From Euryarchaeota archaeon UBA128 (GTDB taxonomy: Archaea; Thermoplasmatota; Poseidoniia; Poseidoniales; Poseidoniaceae): a stretch of DNA of 25,791 bases. This document shows, in pieces, positions 1-9,400 of the stretch. Numbering within the stretch: the first letter of the stretch is position 1; each line of letters starts with the position of its first letter. The stretch spans positions 1 through 25,791 of the forward strand of contig DALZ01000064.1 of the NCBI GenBank assembly GCA_002496955.1, read 5' to 3'. A program made the translations under genes and the position numbers. The notes beneath the pieces are model-generated. The model did no database searches. It was not told the origin of the DNA and was given only the letters and a program-made list of their open reading frames with translations.

Positions 1-1
1 G

Positions 2-91
2 CAGCAAAATGGACCCGAAAAAACGCACTACATCGGTAAATACTCGCAGAGAACAATCGCTGACCAAGTGAGTAAAAGAGTGAGCGAATAG
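2..91 (+). CDS. C-terminal end of an unidentified protein (partial)
   Basis: An open frame runs from the left edge and ends at TAG (89-91). It gives 29 residues with no recognisable motif, ending in a polar, charged tail (IADQVSKRVSE). It is read in the same direction as the three pilin-like genes that follow and ends 34 bp before the first, so it may belong to the same secretion/pilus locus, for example as an assembly component. The fragment is too short to identify. T-runs right after its stop may end its transcript. Confidence 0.5.
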   Translation, partial: QQNGPEKTHYIGKYSQRTIADQVSKRVSE

Positions 92-94
92 TCG

Positions 95-111
95 ATTTTT
101 TTGAATTTTTT
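95..111 (+). terminator. T-run terminator candidate after the partial gene
   Basis: Two uninterrupted T tracts (seven and six T) separated by GAA begin a few bases after the stop at 91. Archaeal intrinsic termination commonly uses such U-rich tracts without a strong hairpin. The same AT-rich stretch lies 15-30 nt upstream of the ATG at 126, so it could instead be a TATA-like element for the pilin-like operon. The sequence does not settle which. Confidence 0.35.
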
Positions 112-126
112 AGGTCAATACCTAAA
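109..126. promoter_or_regulatory. 7-bp perfect inverted repeat abutting the first pilin-like start codon
   Basis: TTTAGGT-caat-ACCTAAA is a perfect 7-bp inverted repeat with a 4-nt loop. Its last base is the A of the ATG at 126. As DNA it could be an operator for a dimeric regulator; as RNA it could form a small hairpin that hides the start codon. It sits at the head of the three-gene pilin-like run. The arms are short and AT-rich, so chance is possible. Confidence 0.35.
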
Positions 127-1202
127 TGATACCAAAGAGTGAGCAAACCATGTCACCCCACCAGCAACGTGTCGTTAGGCGATACGAAAGGGATGATACA
201 GCAGTAAGTGAGGTGCTAGGCGTAATTATGATGCTAGCGATGGTTGTTTCGATTATGGGCGGTGTATGGGTGTTTCTTAACCCGTATATTTCCGACTTTG
301 AAGATAACACCAATTGGAATGCTGCCAACGGCATAGCAGACCGTATGGAAGATCGAATAGATGTGGCTGCTGACTCACCAGAAGGAACCGGCATCCGTCA
401 CAGCATCGCAATGCGAACATCGTTAATTCAAGGTGTGAGCAATCTAGAGGTATGGTCTATTAGCGCCGATTTGACGTCGAGTGATATAATCAAGATTACC
501 GACCACACTTCGACGAGTTTTACTGTTCAGAGTGTCAACGAAACTGCAACCTCAGTTACCATCTACAACGAAAATGGGGTTAGTCAATTCGGAATTGATG
601 TCAATACTGGAGTCGTAGACCACAACATGCAACTTACTGATTGGTATATAATTACAGTATTGAATGATAATGACGAAGCACTACATAAAACGGTAAAATA
701 TACTATTTCTGGCTTAAGAATAATAACTAGTCTCGGCAACGGTGAGCACGAAATCTATCTTGTTAATAACGCAAGAATTGAACATTTTGCAGACTCTGCA
801 TGGGAAATTAGTCAATTTCCAAGAGTTGAATTTGATGATTTAGCAACGGGTGGGGTCAGGTTGTCCATAATACTCACCAACATCAAGGTGAACGGAAGCC
901 TCGGCAGTTCGAATCAACTCGGAATGGATATCATATCGGCAGGGTCACTGACACCCTTCGCGGGTCAGTGCTTCAACATCCGATTCGCACTAACCAACTC
1001 TGTTGCACAGGTAATTACTCCACAATACGATGAGCAATGGCTAACTGAATACACGTTGAATAGAGCGTCAGGCACACTTGATTCGTTTATCGGACTAGCA
1101 CCTTTTGAGAGGGCTAGTGGAGCTGATGGAGTTACAGTAAACTCATTGGGCCATCCAATTTACTTTGACGTTACAGTAAATGAGGTTGTGGTGGAGCGAT
1201 GA
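126..1202 (+). CDS. Archaeal type IV pilin-like surface protein
   Basis: A 358-residue protein whose start resembles the archaeal type IV pilin N-terminal domain. A basic leader (RRYERDD) is followed by AVSEVLGVIMMLAMVV and a single hydrophobic helix at about residues 28-53. In this family a prepilin peptidase removes the leader and the helix packs into the fibre core. The Glu after AVS sits where the conserved Glu5 of mature pilins would be. The remaining roughly 300 residues are a beta-rich ectodomain with no recognised enzymatic motif. A second ATG at 150 would give a shorter leader closer to that of the next gene, and neither start has a strong ribosome binding site. It overlaps the next gene by 4 bp (ATGA), which points to translational coupling. 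No pilus ATPase or platform gene is in the window. Function as a pilin is inferred from the N-terminus only. Confidence 0.72.
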   Translation: MIPKSEQTMSPHQQRVVRRYERDDTAVSEVLGVIMMLAMVVSIMGGVWVFLNPYISDFEDNTNWNAANGIADRMEDRIDVAADSPEGTGIRHSIAMRTSLIQGVSNLEVWSISADLTSSDIIKITDHTSTSFTVQSVNETATSVTIYNENGVSQFGIDVNTGVVDHNMQLTDWYIITVLNDNDEALHKTVKYTISGLRIITSLGNGEHEIYLVNNARIEHFADSAWEISQFPRVEFDDLATGGVRLSIILTNIKVNGSLGSSNQLGMDIISAGSLTPFAGQCFNIRFALTNSVAQVITPQYDEQWLTEYTLNRASGTLDSFIGLAPFERASGADGVTVNSLGHPIYFDVTVNEVVVER

Positions 1203-3424
1203 AACATAACATTACTCGTGATGACGATGCTGTTTCTGCGGCAGTTGCAACAGTACTATTATTCGGGGGTGTTGTATCGATAATCGGCTTAATGTTAGTT
1301 TCAATGCTGCCAATAATCGAAGAGTTGGAGGGGTCAATAGAACGTGATGACATGTCCGCTCAGATGATGGTATTAGCCCAGCAAACAGAAGTATTGAGTG
1401 AACACGGTATGCCCGGAGATTCGACTGAGGTAACATTAATTCCGCTAGACGGAAGTTTGTCTTGGGACAACACCAGAGGAGGAATGTGGTATTCATCGAC
1501 TTGGTTAGATGACACGACCTTTCGAATGAAAGGCATTTTAGATTTTGACGACGTTGTTGAAATTAAGCATCCCGAGAGTAAAACCACCGCTATTTGTTAT
1601 GATGACCTAAGGCTAGGTCCTACGCGGCCTTTTTATTACTCAATACCTGAATGGGTAGACACACTTTCCATATCCGCTCAACAAGGCTTGGCGGCGCCTC
1701 TTGGGCCGATAAAAATCAAATTAGTTGCTGCTCAATCCACTGTTGAAATTATTGAGTTACCAATTGGCGAATCACACATTGTAGATTCAACAACGCACAC
1801 GGATCTAAAATTGGAGTCTAACCATGAACTGAAGATACTCGCTTATTCAGGTCAAGGTGGAGCCATTATGGCCACACCAGATAAGCCCAACAAGCTAGAT
1901 CATACCGGGCGTTCTTGGAACATACCATTACCCTCAGGCGATGCTATCATACAGGTAGTCAGCAAAGAGGCAAATCAAATAACATCAACCGTTAATGGAG
2001 TTGAGACCCGTCACATCGTGAGCGATAATGGAGACTCACGGGTAGGAACTCATTGGACTACAACCCTATCCAGCATCGAACCAACAATCTTGGCTATCTC
2101 ATCTAGCGCGCCATCAAGAGTCATGGTAATTACCGAAACTTCGGCAAATAGTGGCATCGTTAACTTACGCTCTAACTCTGGTTCATTCATCGGAACTGAG
2201 TTCCTAGCCCCGCAGTTACCCGGCTATCTAGAAATTACCAATCCTACAGAATCAACAGCCACGGCAACATGGAAGGGTGGAGGAATCTCCGTTGATGGGC
2301 TATCAACTGAATTAATAGCGTGGCCACCTGTTGGAGTTTCTGGAGCACCATTAATAGATATCGATATTGATGTTATGATAAACTGGTATAATAATGATTC
2401 AAACACCGTTGGTCTTGGTGCAAGCCTAGTTCCAGCCGCCGACACAGGATTTTCCTCAGGTAAGGAGCATATGTTTACAACTCGTAATTCTAATCTGTTG
2501 GACAAAATTTCAACACAAATCGCAGGCTATAGTTCTACTTGGAACTACACTGGTAGCACAACTTTCAACCACTCATCAAGCTATGCAAACCAATTCTACC
2601 AGTTCCCTGCAGATGCAGGAGTTCACCAAATCAAGGTGATTGATGACCATCCGCTGAGAGTTTTTCGTGTTAGCGGCAATTCAGGTCTGGTAGAGATTAT
2701 TCATGATGGTGCAGAGAGATGTTTAGGCATTGACACAACTGCAAGCGGATGGATAACTACAGAATTGCCATGGGAATCCATGTCGGGACGCAGTGAACTA
2801 CAGATTCTCACATCATGGAGTGCGGGAACCCATCCATCCAGTTATTCGGCCAACCTGATTGCTAGCAACGGCCGAACAGATTACACCACGGTTGCTTCGG
2901 CATGGATATTCCACATTTCTCGATTAACTTATGAATTCACATCATCGATTACTGGAATGGAAGTGGCTTACTCAAGCGGTGCTGTATTAACTAACCACCC
3001 AGAATTTTTGCCTACAGTGCTTAAACAACCAAATGACCGCTCAGGCCCAGGACCGCGATTTGCATCCACAATACCGGCATTAAATCCTACTTCTGATAGT
3101 ACAGTTGGTGCTGGAGTCATGGAACTAGATATTGAATTAGCATACCGTGAATCATTGGCCTCTGAGATTGCTTATGAGATAAGAAGAGGGTGGTATAGCC
3201 CATATGGTGCCGCTATTGCAAATTCTGGTGCCAGTGGTCTGGATGAAAGCCTAGACTGGACTGTATATCCGGGGAACTTAAATCTGCTAACAGATTATGT
3301 TGGCTGGGTGCCCGACCCTAGCATCGGAACATCAGAGGCAGTTTGGCATACCAACGGAGATCCTATACAGTTCAGTCTACAACTATCCTCGCTAGATGTG
3401 ACTATGACGGAGGCGGTAGAGTGA
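1199..3424 (+). CDS. Very large pilin-like surface protein, candidate tip or adhesin subunit
   Basis: A 741-residue protein starting with a short leader (MKHNITRDDD), then AVSAAVATVLLFGGVV and one hydrophobic helix (about residues 11-38), aligning with the leader and helix of the preceding pilin-like protein. The rest is a long, Ser/Thr/Asn-rich, beta-type ectodomain with several N-X-S/T sequons and no second membrane segment. It is far larger than ordinary pilins. The position after AVS is Ala, where both neighbouring pilin-like proteins have Glu. In bacterial type II secretion and type IV pilus systems the large tip pseudopilin (GspK class) also lacks that Glu, so a tip role is a reasonable inference but unproven. 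It overlaps the upstream gene by 4 bp (ATGA at 1199) and the next by 4 bp (GTGA at 3421). The GGAG at 1193-1196 lies close to the start. Confidence 0.7.
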   Translation: MKHNITRDDDAVSAAVATVLLFGGVVSIIGLMLVSMLPIIEELEGSIERDDMSAQMMVLAQQTEVLSEHGMPGDSTEVTLIPLDGSLSWDNTRGGMWYSSTWLDDTTFRMKGILDFDDVVEIKHPESKTTAICYDDLRLGPTRPFYYSIPEWVDTLSISAQQGLAAPLGPIKIKLVAAQSTVEIIELPIGESHIVDSTTHTDLKLESNHELKILAYSGQGGAIMATPDKPNKLDHTGRSWNIPLPSGDAIIQVVSKEANQITSTVNGVETRHIVSDNGDSRVGTHWTTTLSSIEPTILAISSSAPSRVMVITETSANSGIVNLRSNSGSFIGTEFLAPQLPGYLEITNPTESTATATWKGGGISVDGLSTELIAWPPVGVSGAPLIDIDIDVMINWYNNDSNTVGLGASLVPAADTGFSSGKEHMFTTRNSNLLDKISTQIAGYSSTWNYTGSTTFNHSSSYANQFYQFPADAGVHQIKVIDDHPLRVFRVSGNSGLVEIIHDGAERCLGIDTTASGWITTELPWESMSGRSELQILTSWSAGTHPSSYSANLIASNGRTDYTTVASAWIFHISRLTYEFTSSITGMEVAYSSGAVLTNHPEFLPTVLKQPNDRSGPGPRFASTIPALNPTSDSTVGAGVMELDIELAYRESLASEIAYEIRRGWYSPYGAAIANSGASGLDESLDWTVYPGNLNLLTDYVGWVPDPSIGTSEAVWHTNGDPIQFSLQLSSLDVTMTEAVE
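3409..3413 (+). promoter_or_regulatory. Shine-Dalgarno GGAGG that fixes a GTG start at 3421
   Basis: GGAGG lies 7 nt before GTG at 3421, inside the end of the preceding gene. It supports GTG 3421 over the ATG at 3343, which would force an 82-bp overlap and add a leader of no recognisable type. Confidence 0.75.
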
Positions 3425-3891
3425 CGAACCGAACCAAGCAAGTTACCGATACCAACGGTGCAGCAACAGAACTCGGTTACATTTTCACTTTTCTGCTTGG
3501 AGTATTACTACTATCAATTTTCAGTATATGGACATACGATATTGAAACCGCAACCCGTGAAAGGTGGAATATGGAAGCTATAGAAATGAACCTAGATGAT
3601 TTGGCAGCGGCAGTGGAAAGGGCAGATGAAGCAAGCCGATTAGGTAATATTGAGTATACAGAATGTATTTGGTGGCGAGCAACAGAAGCAAATGACAACC
3701 TTATGACCATAACACTGAATGATAATTCCATTATACTCATCGACGAAGGCGGTAGCCTAGACACGGAAGTGTTCATTTCTGGTATGGGTGCGGGAAACCA
3801 TAGCGGTAGTGTTGACTTGTCTGGGTCACAAATGATTTGGGTCACTCACAGCGATGGCATTACTTCTATTTCGGTCAACAGACCTCAGTAA
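3421..3891 (+). CDS. Small pilin-like protein
   Basis: A 156-residue protein read from GTG 3421. A short polar leader is followed by NGAATELGYIFTFLLGVLLL and one hydrophobic helix (about residues 14-36), then an amphipathic charged stretch (ERWNMEAIEMNLDDLAAAVERADEASR) and a beta-rich C-terminal part. This layout resembles small haloarchaeal pilin-like proteins of unknown function encoded beside type IV pilus genes: a hydrophobic N-terminus with LGY, then a helix that continues into the ectodomain. The Glu before LGY fits the Glu5 position of pilins. The 4-bp overlap (GTGA) with the large pilin-like gene and the strong GGAGG suggest co-translation. The stop at 3889-3891 directly abuts the stop of the convergent gene. 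It is probably a minor pilin, on N-terminal pattern only. Confidence 0.68.
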   Translation: MTNRTKQVTDTNGAATELGYIFTFLLGVLLLSIFSIWTYDIETATRERWNMEAIEMNLDDLAAAVERADEASRLGNIEYTECIWWRATEANDNLMTITLNDNSIILIDEGGSLDTEVFISGMGAGNHSGSVDLSGSQMIWVTHSDGITSISVNRPQ

Positions 3892-6414
3892 CTATCTGCC
3901 CATTACAGCATTGTGGACGCGAGTTTGAACTTCTCGCATGCGTGATTTTGCACCTAACTCTCTGAAAACTGAGAGCGCCCTCTGGAGATATTCCATCCGA
4001 CGTGATTTTTCTGTTGCTACTGATCCTAAACGAATCAATAACTCTCCAATTTGCATGCGCAAATCATTGGCCTCTGCAATCACCAGTGCCTCTCTGAAAT
4101 GCTCCATAGCCTCATCATTTTTTCCTGAGTCTTGTAATACCTCTCCCAATAATATTGTGATGTCGACCATTGCGAGAATATCGCCCTCCTCGTTCATGGC
4201 TTCGAGGGCCTGCGAATAATGGTGTGACGCCACATCAGAGTCACCAACCTTGGCGTAATACCGACCCAAAACTGCTTGAGACCTCGCATGAAGTTGTTTG
4301 TTGTTGAGTTTATCCGTCTTCTCGTATGCGTCAAGTGCATGGTTGCGTGCCCGTTCGATTTCACCAAGATCCATCAATGAACGAGCAAGAATTAATTGAG
4401 AACCGATTAATTCCTCATCCTCATTTTCTTGTAAAATTGTTTCAACTTCCTGATATGATTCCAAGGCTTTAGATTTGTCATTCTTCCTACGTAATATGTA
4501 ACCCATATTATTGTAACAACGGGCAGCACCAATTGCATCTTTTAGTTTGATGAATATTTCTAACGCATCTCTGTGCATCGAAAGAGATTCGTCAAGATTA
4601 CCTTGCTTGAGTGAAATATCGGCTAATGCTGATAATAAATCTGCCTGAGTATTCGCACTCTTTGTCTTTAATGCGGTTTCTTGAGCAGTGATAAAAGCAC
4701 CTTTAGCATCCTCAAACCTTCCTAGCAATGCGAGAATCTCCCCCTTATACTGATTAATTTTAGTGGAAATTTCCGCTGATAAATCGGTCTGATCGAGTGA
4801 GTCGATTAAACCAAGTAGTTCCATATGACCCTGGGAAATTAAATTACTCCCGTTGTTGACTATTATTTCTGCAGCCTCTGTCATGTTATCAGAACTAACC
4901 AAATGAAAGATTAGTTCAATGGTAAAAACCGGTGCGTCAGTAGATTTGCGATACCAAGAACTGCACTTGTTGTGCAACTCAATTGTTAGCTTCTTGTCTA
5001 AGCTGCGCAGTAAAAATTCTCTAATAAGGTCGTGGACATCATAAACCTCGCTGTCAACCTGGCGTGCAAGTCCTTGCTCAACTAGAGAATCCAAAACATC
5101 AATATCCAACTTTTGTTCAGACAGAGCATCAATCGAAACTGGTTCTCTAAAAATTGATAACACTGACAATACTCTTTTTTGTTCGGCACTTAGTTTTGAG
5201 AATATTTCTACTGTCACATAATTCTCCAATGTTTCATGAAAAGCTGTTGCAGAAGCCCCTCGGTTAATCAACTCTAATACAAGCGGGTGACCTCTTGAAA
5301 TACCGTGTATGTATAGCCACTGTTCGTCTTCTAAATTTTCAAAACTGCTCAGCAAGTTCCTACCAGAATCAGAATCTAAGCCATCTAGCGGCAGAACCAA
5401 ACTGGCAATTCGACCTTCAGCATCTTTTGAAGGAACTACTGGCTTGAATGAGCGCGAAAATAACACGAGACCGATTTTCTCTTCGCTTCCCAACAATCCT
5501 AAAGCCATCGCTTGAAATGTCTGATGCAAAGTAGAATCAGCGACTTTATGAAAATCATCGATTACTATTAGCGATGGAGTTCCCTCAAGTGCGTTAATTA
5601 GTAGATTTGCTGCTTCTGCTGGTTTTGGAACCGGCGTAGTGGCAATGTAATCAGCAAATGTTGAATCGCCGATGTTAGCCAACCATTCGCCTACTGATTC
5701 AAAAAAAGACCTCGACCCTTCCCAGTCTTGACACCGGTGATACATCAAGTTTCTACGATGCATAAATCTCTCGATTAGTTTGCTAGCCATTGTTGTTTTA
5801 CCAATACCTGCTATACCTGGCACCAATAATGTCGTAGCCCTAGCCTCTAACAGATTAAACATATTGTCAAGTTCTTTTTCCCTACCGTAAAAATGTCTTA
5901 GCCGTGGCAAGTCGCCCAATGCCGTAACTAACTGTTTTTCAACATGTTTAGACAGATCTCTCTCAATCAAATCAGCAGACAAAGTCCTTGAATCCAATAT
6001 ACAATTATCATCCATATACCGTATTATATCTACCGACCGCATGGTAAAAGGCAGTATAGTATTAATTTCACCGAGAGTAGAAGCTTCTATCTTTCCATCG
6101 CTCAATATACACCTTACGGGAAAAGCACGCAAATTATTCCACGTATCCTCTGCAAGATTTTTTCCTGAGTCGGTTAGGAAGTAGGCCTTTCGTTTTCTTG
6201 AAACTCCTTTAACATGGGCTTGTCTTTCAATTAAAAGCCCCTGATCTTTCAATCCAGCGATAGCTCTCGGCACATTTGATCGTGCAATGGCTACTGCATT
6301 GGCAATGCCCATTTGTGACAGCGAAAAAGGAACCTCCACACTATTTTTGTAATCCGAATAGTCGAGAAGATGAAGCAGGATTCGCTCCTGCACACCGGGT
6401 TTCGCATTTGCCAT
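3892..6414 (-). CDS. Winged-helix / STAND NTPase / TPR regulator
   Basis: An 840-residue soluble protein; numbering here is from the alternative ATG at 6426, which adds four residues. Residues 12-90 look like a winged-helix DNA-binding domain (SLSQMGIANAVAIARSNVPRAI, then a basic wing GVSRKRKAYFLTDSGKN). Residues 180-450 are a STAND-type P-loop NTPase with Walker A GIAGIGKTT (204-212), Walker B LIVIDDF (286-292), an LFSRS sensor-like strand (322-326) and GISRGHPLVLEL. A winged-helix-like region follows (LSAEQKRVLSVLSIF), and from about residue 550 to the end are TPR-type helical repeats (for example RCYNNMGYILRRKNDKSKALESYQEV). STAND proteins are signal-responsive switches: ligand binding on the repeats allows ATP-driven oligomerisation. 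Unlike MalT there is no C-terminal LuxR helix-turn-helix; the DNA-binding part is N-terminal. The gene follows the beta-helix gene with no gap, so the two are probably co-transcribed. Ligand and target are unknown. Confidence 0.85.
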   Translation of the reverse strand: MANAKPGVQERILLHLLDYSDYKNSVEVPFSLSQMGIANAVAIARSNVPRAIAGLKDQGLLIERQAHVKGVSRKRKAYFLTDSGKNLAEDTWNNLRAFPVRCILSDGKIEASTLGEINTILPFTMRSVDIIRYMDDNCILDSRTLSADLIERDLSKHVEKQLVTALGDLPRLRHFYGREKELDNMFNLLEARATTLLVPGIAGIGKTTMASKLIERFMHRRNLMYHRCQDWEGSRSFFESVGEWLANIGDSTFADYIATTPVPKPAEAANLLINALEGTPSLIVIDDFHKVADSTLHQTFQAMALGLLGSEEKIGLVLFSRSFKPVVPSKDAEGRIASLVLPLDGLDSDSGRNLLSSFENLEDEQWLYIHGISRGHPLVLELINRGASATAFHETLENYVTVEIFSKLSAEQKRVLSVLSIFREPVSIDALSEQKLDIDVLDSLVEQGLARQVDSEVYDVHDLIREFLLRSLDKKLTIELHNKCSSWYRKSTDAPVFTIELIFHLVSSDNMTEAAEIIVNNGSNLISQGHMELLGLIDSLDQTDLSAEISTKINQYKGEILALLGRFEDAKGAFITAQETALKTKSANTQADLLSALADISLKQGNLDESLSMHRDALEIFIKLKDAIGAARCYNNMGYILRRKNDKSKALESYQEVETILQENEDEELIGSQLILARSLMDLGEIERARNHALDAYEKTDKLNNKQLHARSQAVLGRYYAKVGDSDVASHHYSQALEAMNEEGDILAMVDITILLGEVLQDSGKNDEAMEHFREALVIAEANDLRMQIGELLIRLGSVATEKSRRMEYLQRALSVFRELGAKSRMREVQTRVHNAVMGR

Positions 6415-6417
6415 TTT

Positions 6418-6423
6418 ATCACC
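6418..6423 (-). promoter_or_regulatory. Shine-Dalgarno GGTGAT selecting the ATG at 6414
   Basis: Read on the minus strand, ATGGGTGATAAAATG places GGTGAT, a match to the 3' end of the GGAGGTGAT complement of archaeal 16S rRNA, 3 nt before the ATG at 6414. The upstream ATG (6426) has no such site and abuts the previous stop. The downstream ATG is therefore preferred. Confidence 0.55.
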
Positions 6424-6426
6424 CAT

Positions 6427-9400
6427 CTATTGCTGTTCGTGGACATAATTCGGGTCTGGTACCCATTGGTTGTTTTGTGCATCCCATAACCATCCCGGGT
6501 GTTGTGAGGTTTCTTGTTGGATGGTTTGTTGTTGGGAAACTTGTTGCTGGACGACTGATTGCTGAGTAGCCTGCTGTTGCTGTCCAATAGCTGGAACTTG
6601 TTTTGCTTTAGCCCAAGCATACGGGTCTTGTTGAACAGGTGCTGCCATTGCTTGTTCGTCTTCTTCATCGTATTCTTCGAAAGTGAAAAAGAATGCCCCG
6701 ACTCCAATAAGCACTGCAATTATGACTACCGCTATTATTGCATACAGCAACAAATTGCTACTTTCCGATTCAGACTTCGATGACAATTCAAACAGAGCAT
6801 CATCTCCACGCTCATCTGCGAATATTTGCCCGTCCATTTCAAAAACAATCTCACGAGTATCTTTTGAACCTAACTGGCTGGCACTAATCTGCATACTCCA
6901 AGTACCGTCTGCAAGGACTCTTGTCGAATTAATCAATTGACCAGATTTAGAATCAAACCGTGCCTTAACCAGACTATTTGGCAGTCCCTGACCGGTGAAA
7001 ATAGCGGGTTCAGAGTCGCTTATGATACCGGTTCCGTCACGAACGACCTCAAAGCTAACAGACCTTACAATGACATTTACTGTGCGTGATAATTCCCACA
7101 AGTCACTGCCGTCAGTAGCAATGAATTTCAATTGTGCTAGTGACCATTGTGAAATATCGTCAGAGCGTGTTGTCGGTGGATTGTATGTGGCTATTCCTTC
7201 TGATGAGATTGACACATAGTCATAATACAAATCATCGGTAATCACACTTGGGTCATCGTAAACATCGAACCTCAACAGACCACCCTCGGGGTCTGTAAAG
7301 TACTGGTTAAGGTCAAATGTCGCACCTGCACCACATCTATCAAGGCTCTTTGAATTAGCATCGCAATAGACTACAACGGTATTTGCCCACCCCGCCGGGT
7401 CGAAGGATGGGGGTGAGTTGTCCACTGAGTTGTCAATAGTAATGAAACGAGTTTCTTCTTCAGAATATGATTCTCCATCAAAAGATCGAACAACAATCTC
7501 ATAGGCTGAATTGTGAGGTAGATTATTTGTTTTCCAGATTGTGTTTTGGTTCCACGAAGTGTTAAACTGGCCGTCCTGAATTAGATTTTGCGTTATCGTA
7601 ATTGTATTGGCTGCTGAACCACTGTCGCGACCGTTTTTGTAGATGTCAATATCAACCCGGGTGATGATACCATCATTGTCCCAAACATAGCCTGATACTG
7701 CAGTAGACTCGCTACCCCTGATAACCTCGTTGTTGAGTGGTTTATCCAGAGCAATATTGGGTTGTGCATTTTCGTTAGTTATCTTCAATCGAAGAGTTAC
7801 TACAACGCAAGTACTGTCGCTTGTATCATCTTTGCAAAAATCACTATCGGCAGCCCAAATCTTGAACGTGTAGTCACCTGAGGCGTAGGTTCGATAATTC
7901 CAATCATACTGCCAAGCAGATAATGTTTCACCAGGCGCTGGAGTTATGGCAAACTTTGAAGCAAATTGTGGACTTGACGCCTCAGTTATCTCAAACCAAA
8001 TTTCTTTGATATCGTTGCCATTAACTCCGAAGTATGGGTCACTCGCAGTTCCACTGAATGATACTACAGAGCCCTTGGGCGAGTTTGGGTTGTGTTGCGA
8101 ATCTTGTGCTGGTGTATTAACAACAACCGACGGCGCCTGCAGGTTTAATTTGTATTTCTTCACGGTTATTGGTGAGTAATCAAGGCCATCAAACGACCTT
8201 ATTCTAAAGGTGACATCACCTTCGCCCTCTGGATGATTTGACATATCATATTCAAATGCCCAGGTACTGAATGGGTGTATTCCTTGAGCAATAACTCCGC
8301 CAGAATTTGAAGTATCTACTGCTGATAACCATTCCTGACTACCCGGTGGTTGAATCTGGACATCTTCAACATAGCCGAATTGATCTTGCTGCGCAATTAT
8401 ATCACTGGCATATGGTGGAGCTTCACCGTCCCAAGCAGTTCCCGAAAGTGCTACAATACGGGCAAATGAAGTCAGTTCCGGTTGCTCAACTGTTACACTA
8501 GGCGCCATATTTTGTAATGCTATTATGTCATCTACCGGGCCATTTAATGTGAAATCATATTCCATTGTTCCTTTGCCAAATTTAAATGCCTCAACACGAT
8601 ATTTTGGAATCTCTCGGCTGTTAATACAATCGCCATCATCGTCATCGGTTAGTGAATCACCATCATTGTCGTAACCATCAGAGCAAGTATTCTCATCAAG
8701 TGTTCTAACAATAGGAGGACCTCCAGAGGCGTTAGCAAGTTGCACTTGGACGTTATTCTCACCCACGACGTGGTTGTTGTTGCGATCAAGGTAGAAATTA
8801 CTGGCAAGTGTAACCTCGTCGGTGTAGCCTTGTGCATTGGTTGTCAAAGTGTATAACGGAGTCCCTACTGCATCCTTTATGATAACGGTGGCACCCTCAA
8901 CATCAATATTTGCTGCTTTGACCCTGAATTTAACCAATTCACCTTCTCTGACTTGATTTCCCCATGCGCTTTGCTGGTTCTTAACATGTATTTTACTAGA
9001 ATCAAAGTTTTGCAGGCCAGCAAAAGATAATACTGTCGAGTTATTAACTAATTCTAGTGCCATAGGCATACCAGCAGGTGGCATGCTTGCCGTATTTGGT
9101 AACTTCAGACACTCATTTTGTACATCAGGGCATTCTGCACCGAGCCATTGAAGATTGATTGGATGTAATTCATTACCACCGGGGTCTGGTATGTTTTCAG
9201 ACTGTATTGTTACCATCGACTCAGTAATATTGTAAACTTGCAATGCACCGACAAAGGTATTATTCGAGAAATATCCAATGGAACCAAATTTATTGCCATA
9301 GTTGTCATCGTGATGTGATATGTTTACCGCAAAACTTTCGGTTTGCATGTCATTATTTTGCACATTTACTATGCCACCTTTAATTCGCAATGCGTCACCG

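Noticed and set aside
3343..3420. ATG at 3343 as start of the small pilin-like gene
   Set aside because: It would overlap the upstream gene by 82 bp and add a non-pilin leader. GTG 3421 has GGAGG at ideal spacing and a 4-bp overlap.
126..3891. Archaellum (flagellin) operon
   Set aside because: The proteins are too divergent in size, no archaellin-type sequence or fla/arl accessory genes are seen, and the leaders look like type IV pilins.
3892..6426. MalT/LuxR-type transcription activator
   Set aside because: The NTPase and TPR parts fit, but the C-terminus is TPR-like with no LuxR helix-turn-helix; the DNA-binding domain is N-terminal.
6291..6719. 142-codon minus-strand frame spanning the junction of the STAND and beta-helix genes
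   Set aside because: An out-of-frame shadow caused by the Gln-rich codon run; both real genes read through this region with recognisable domains.
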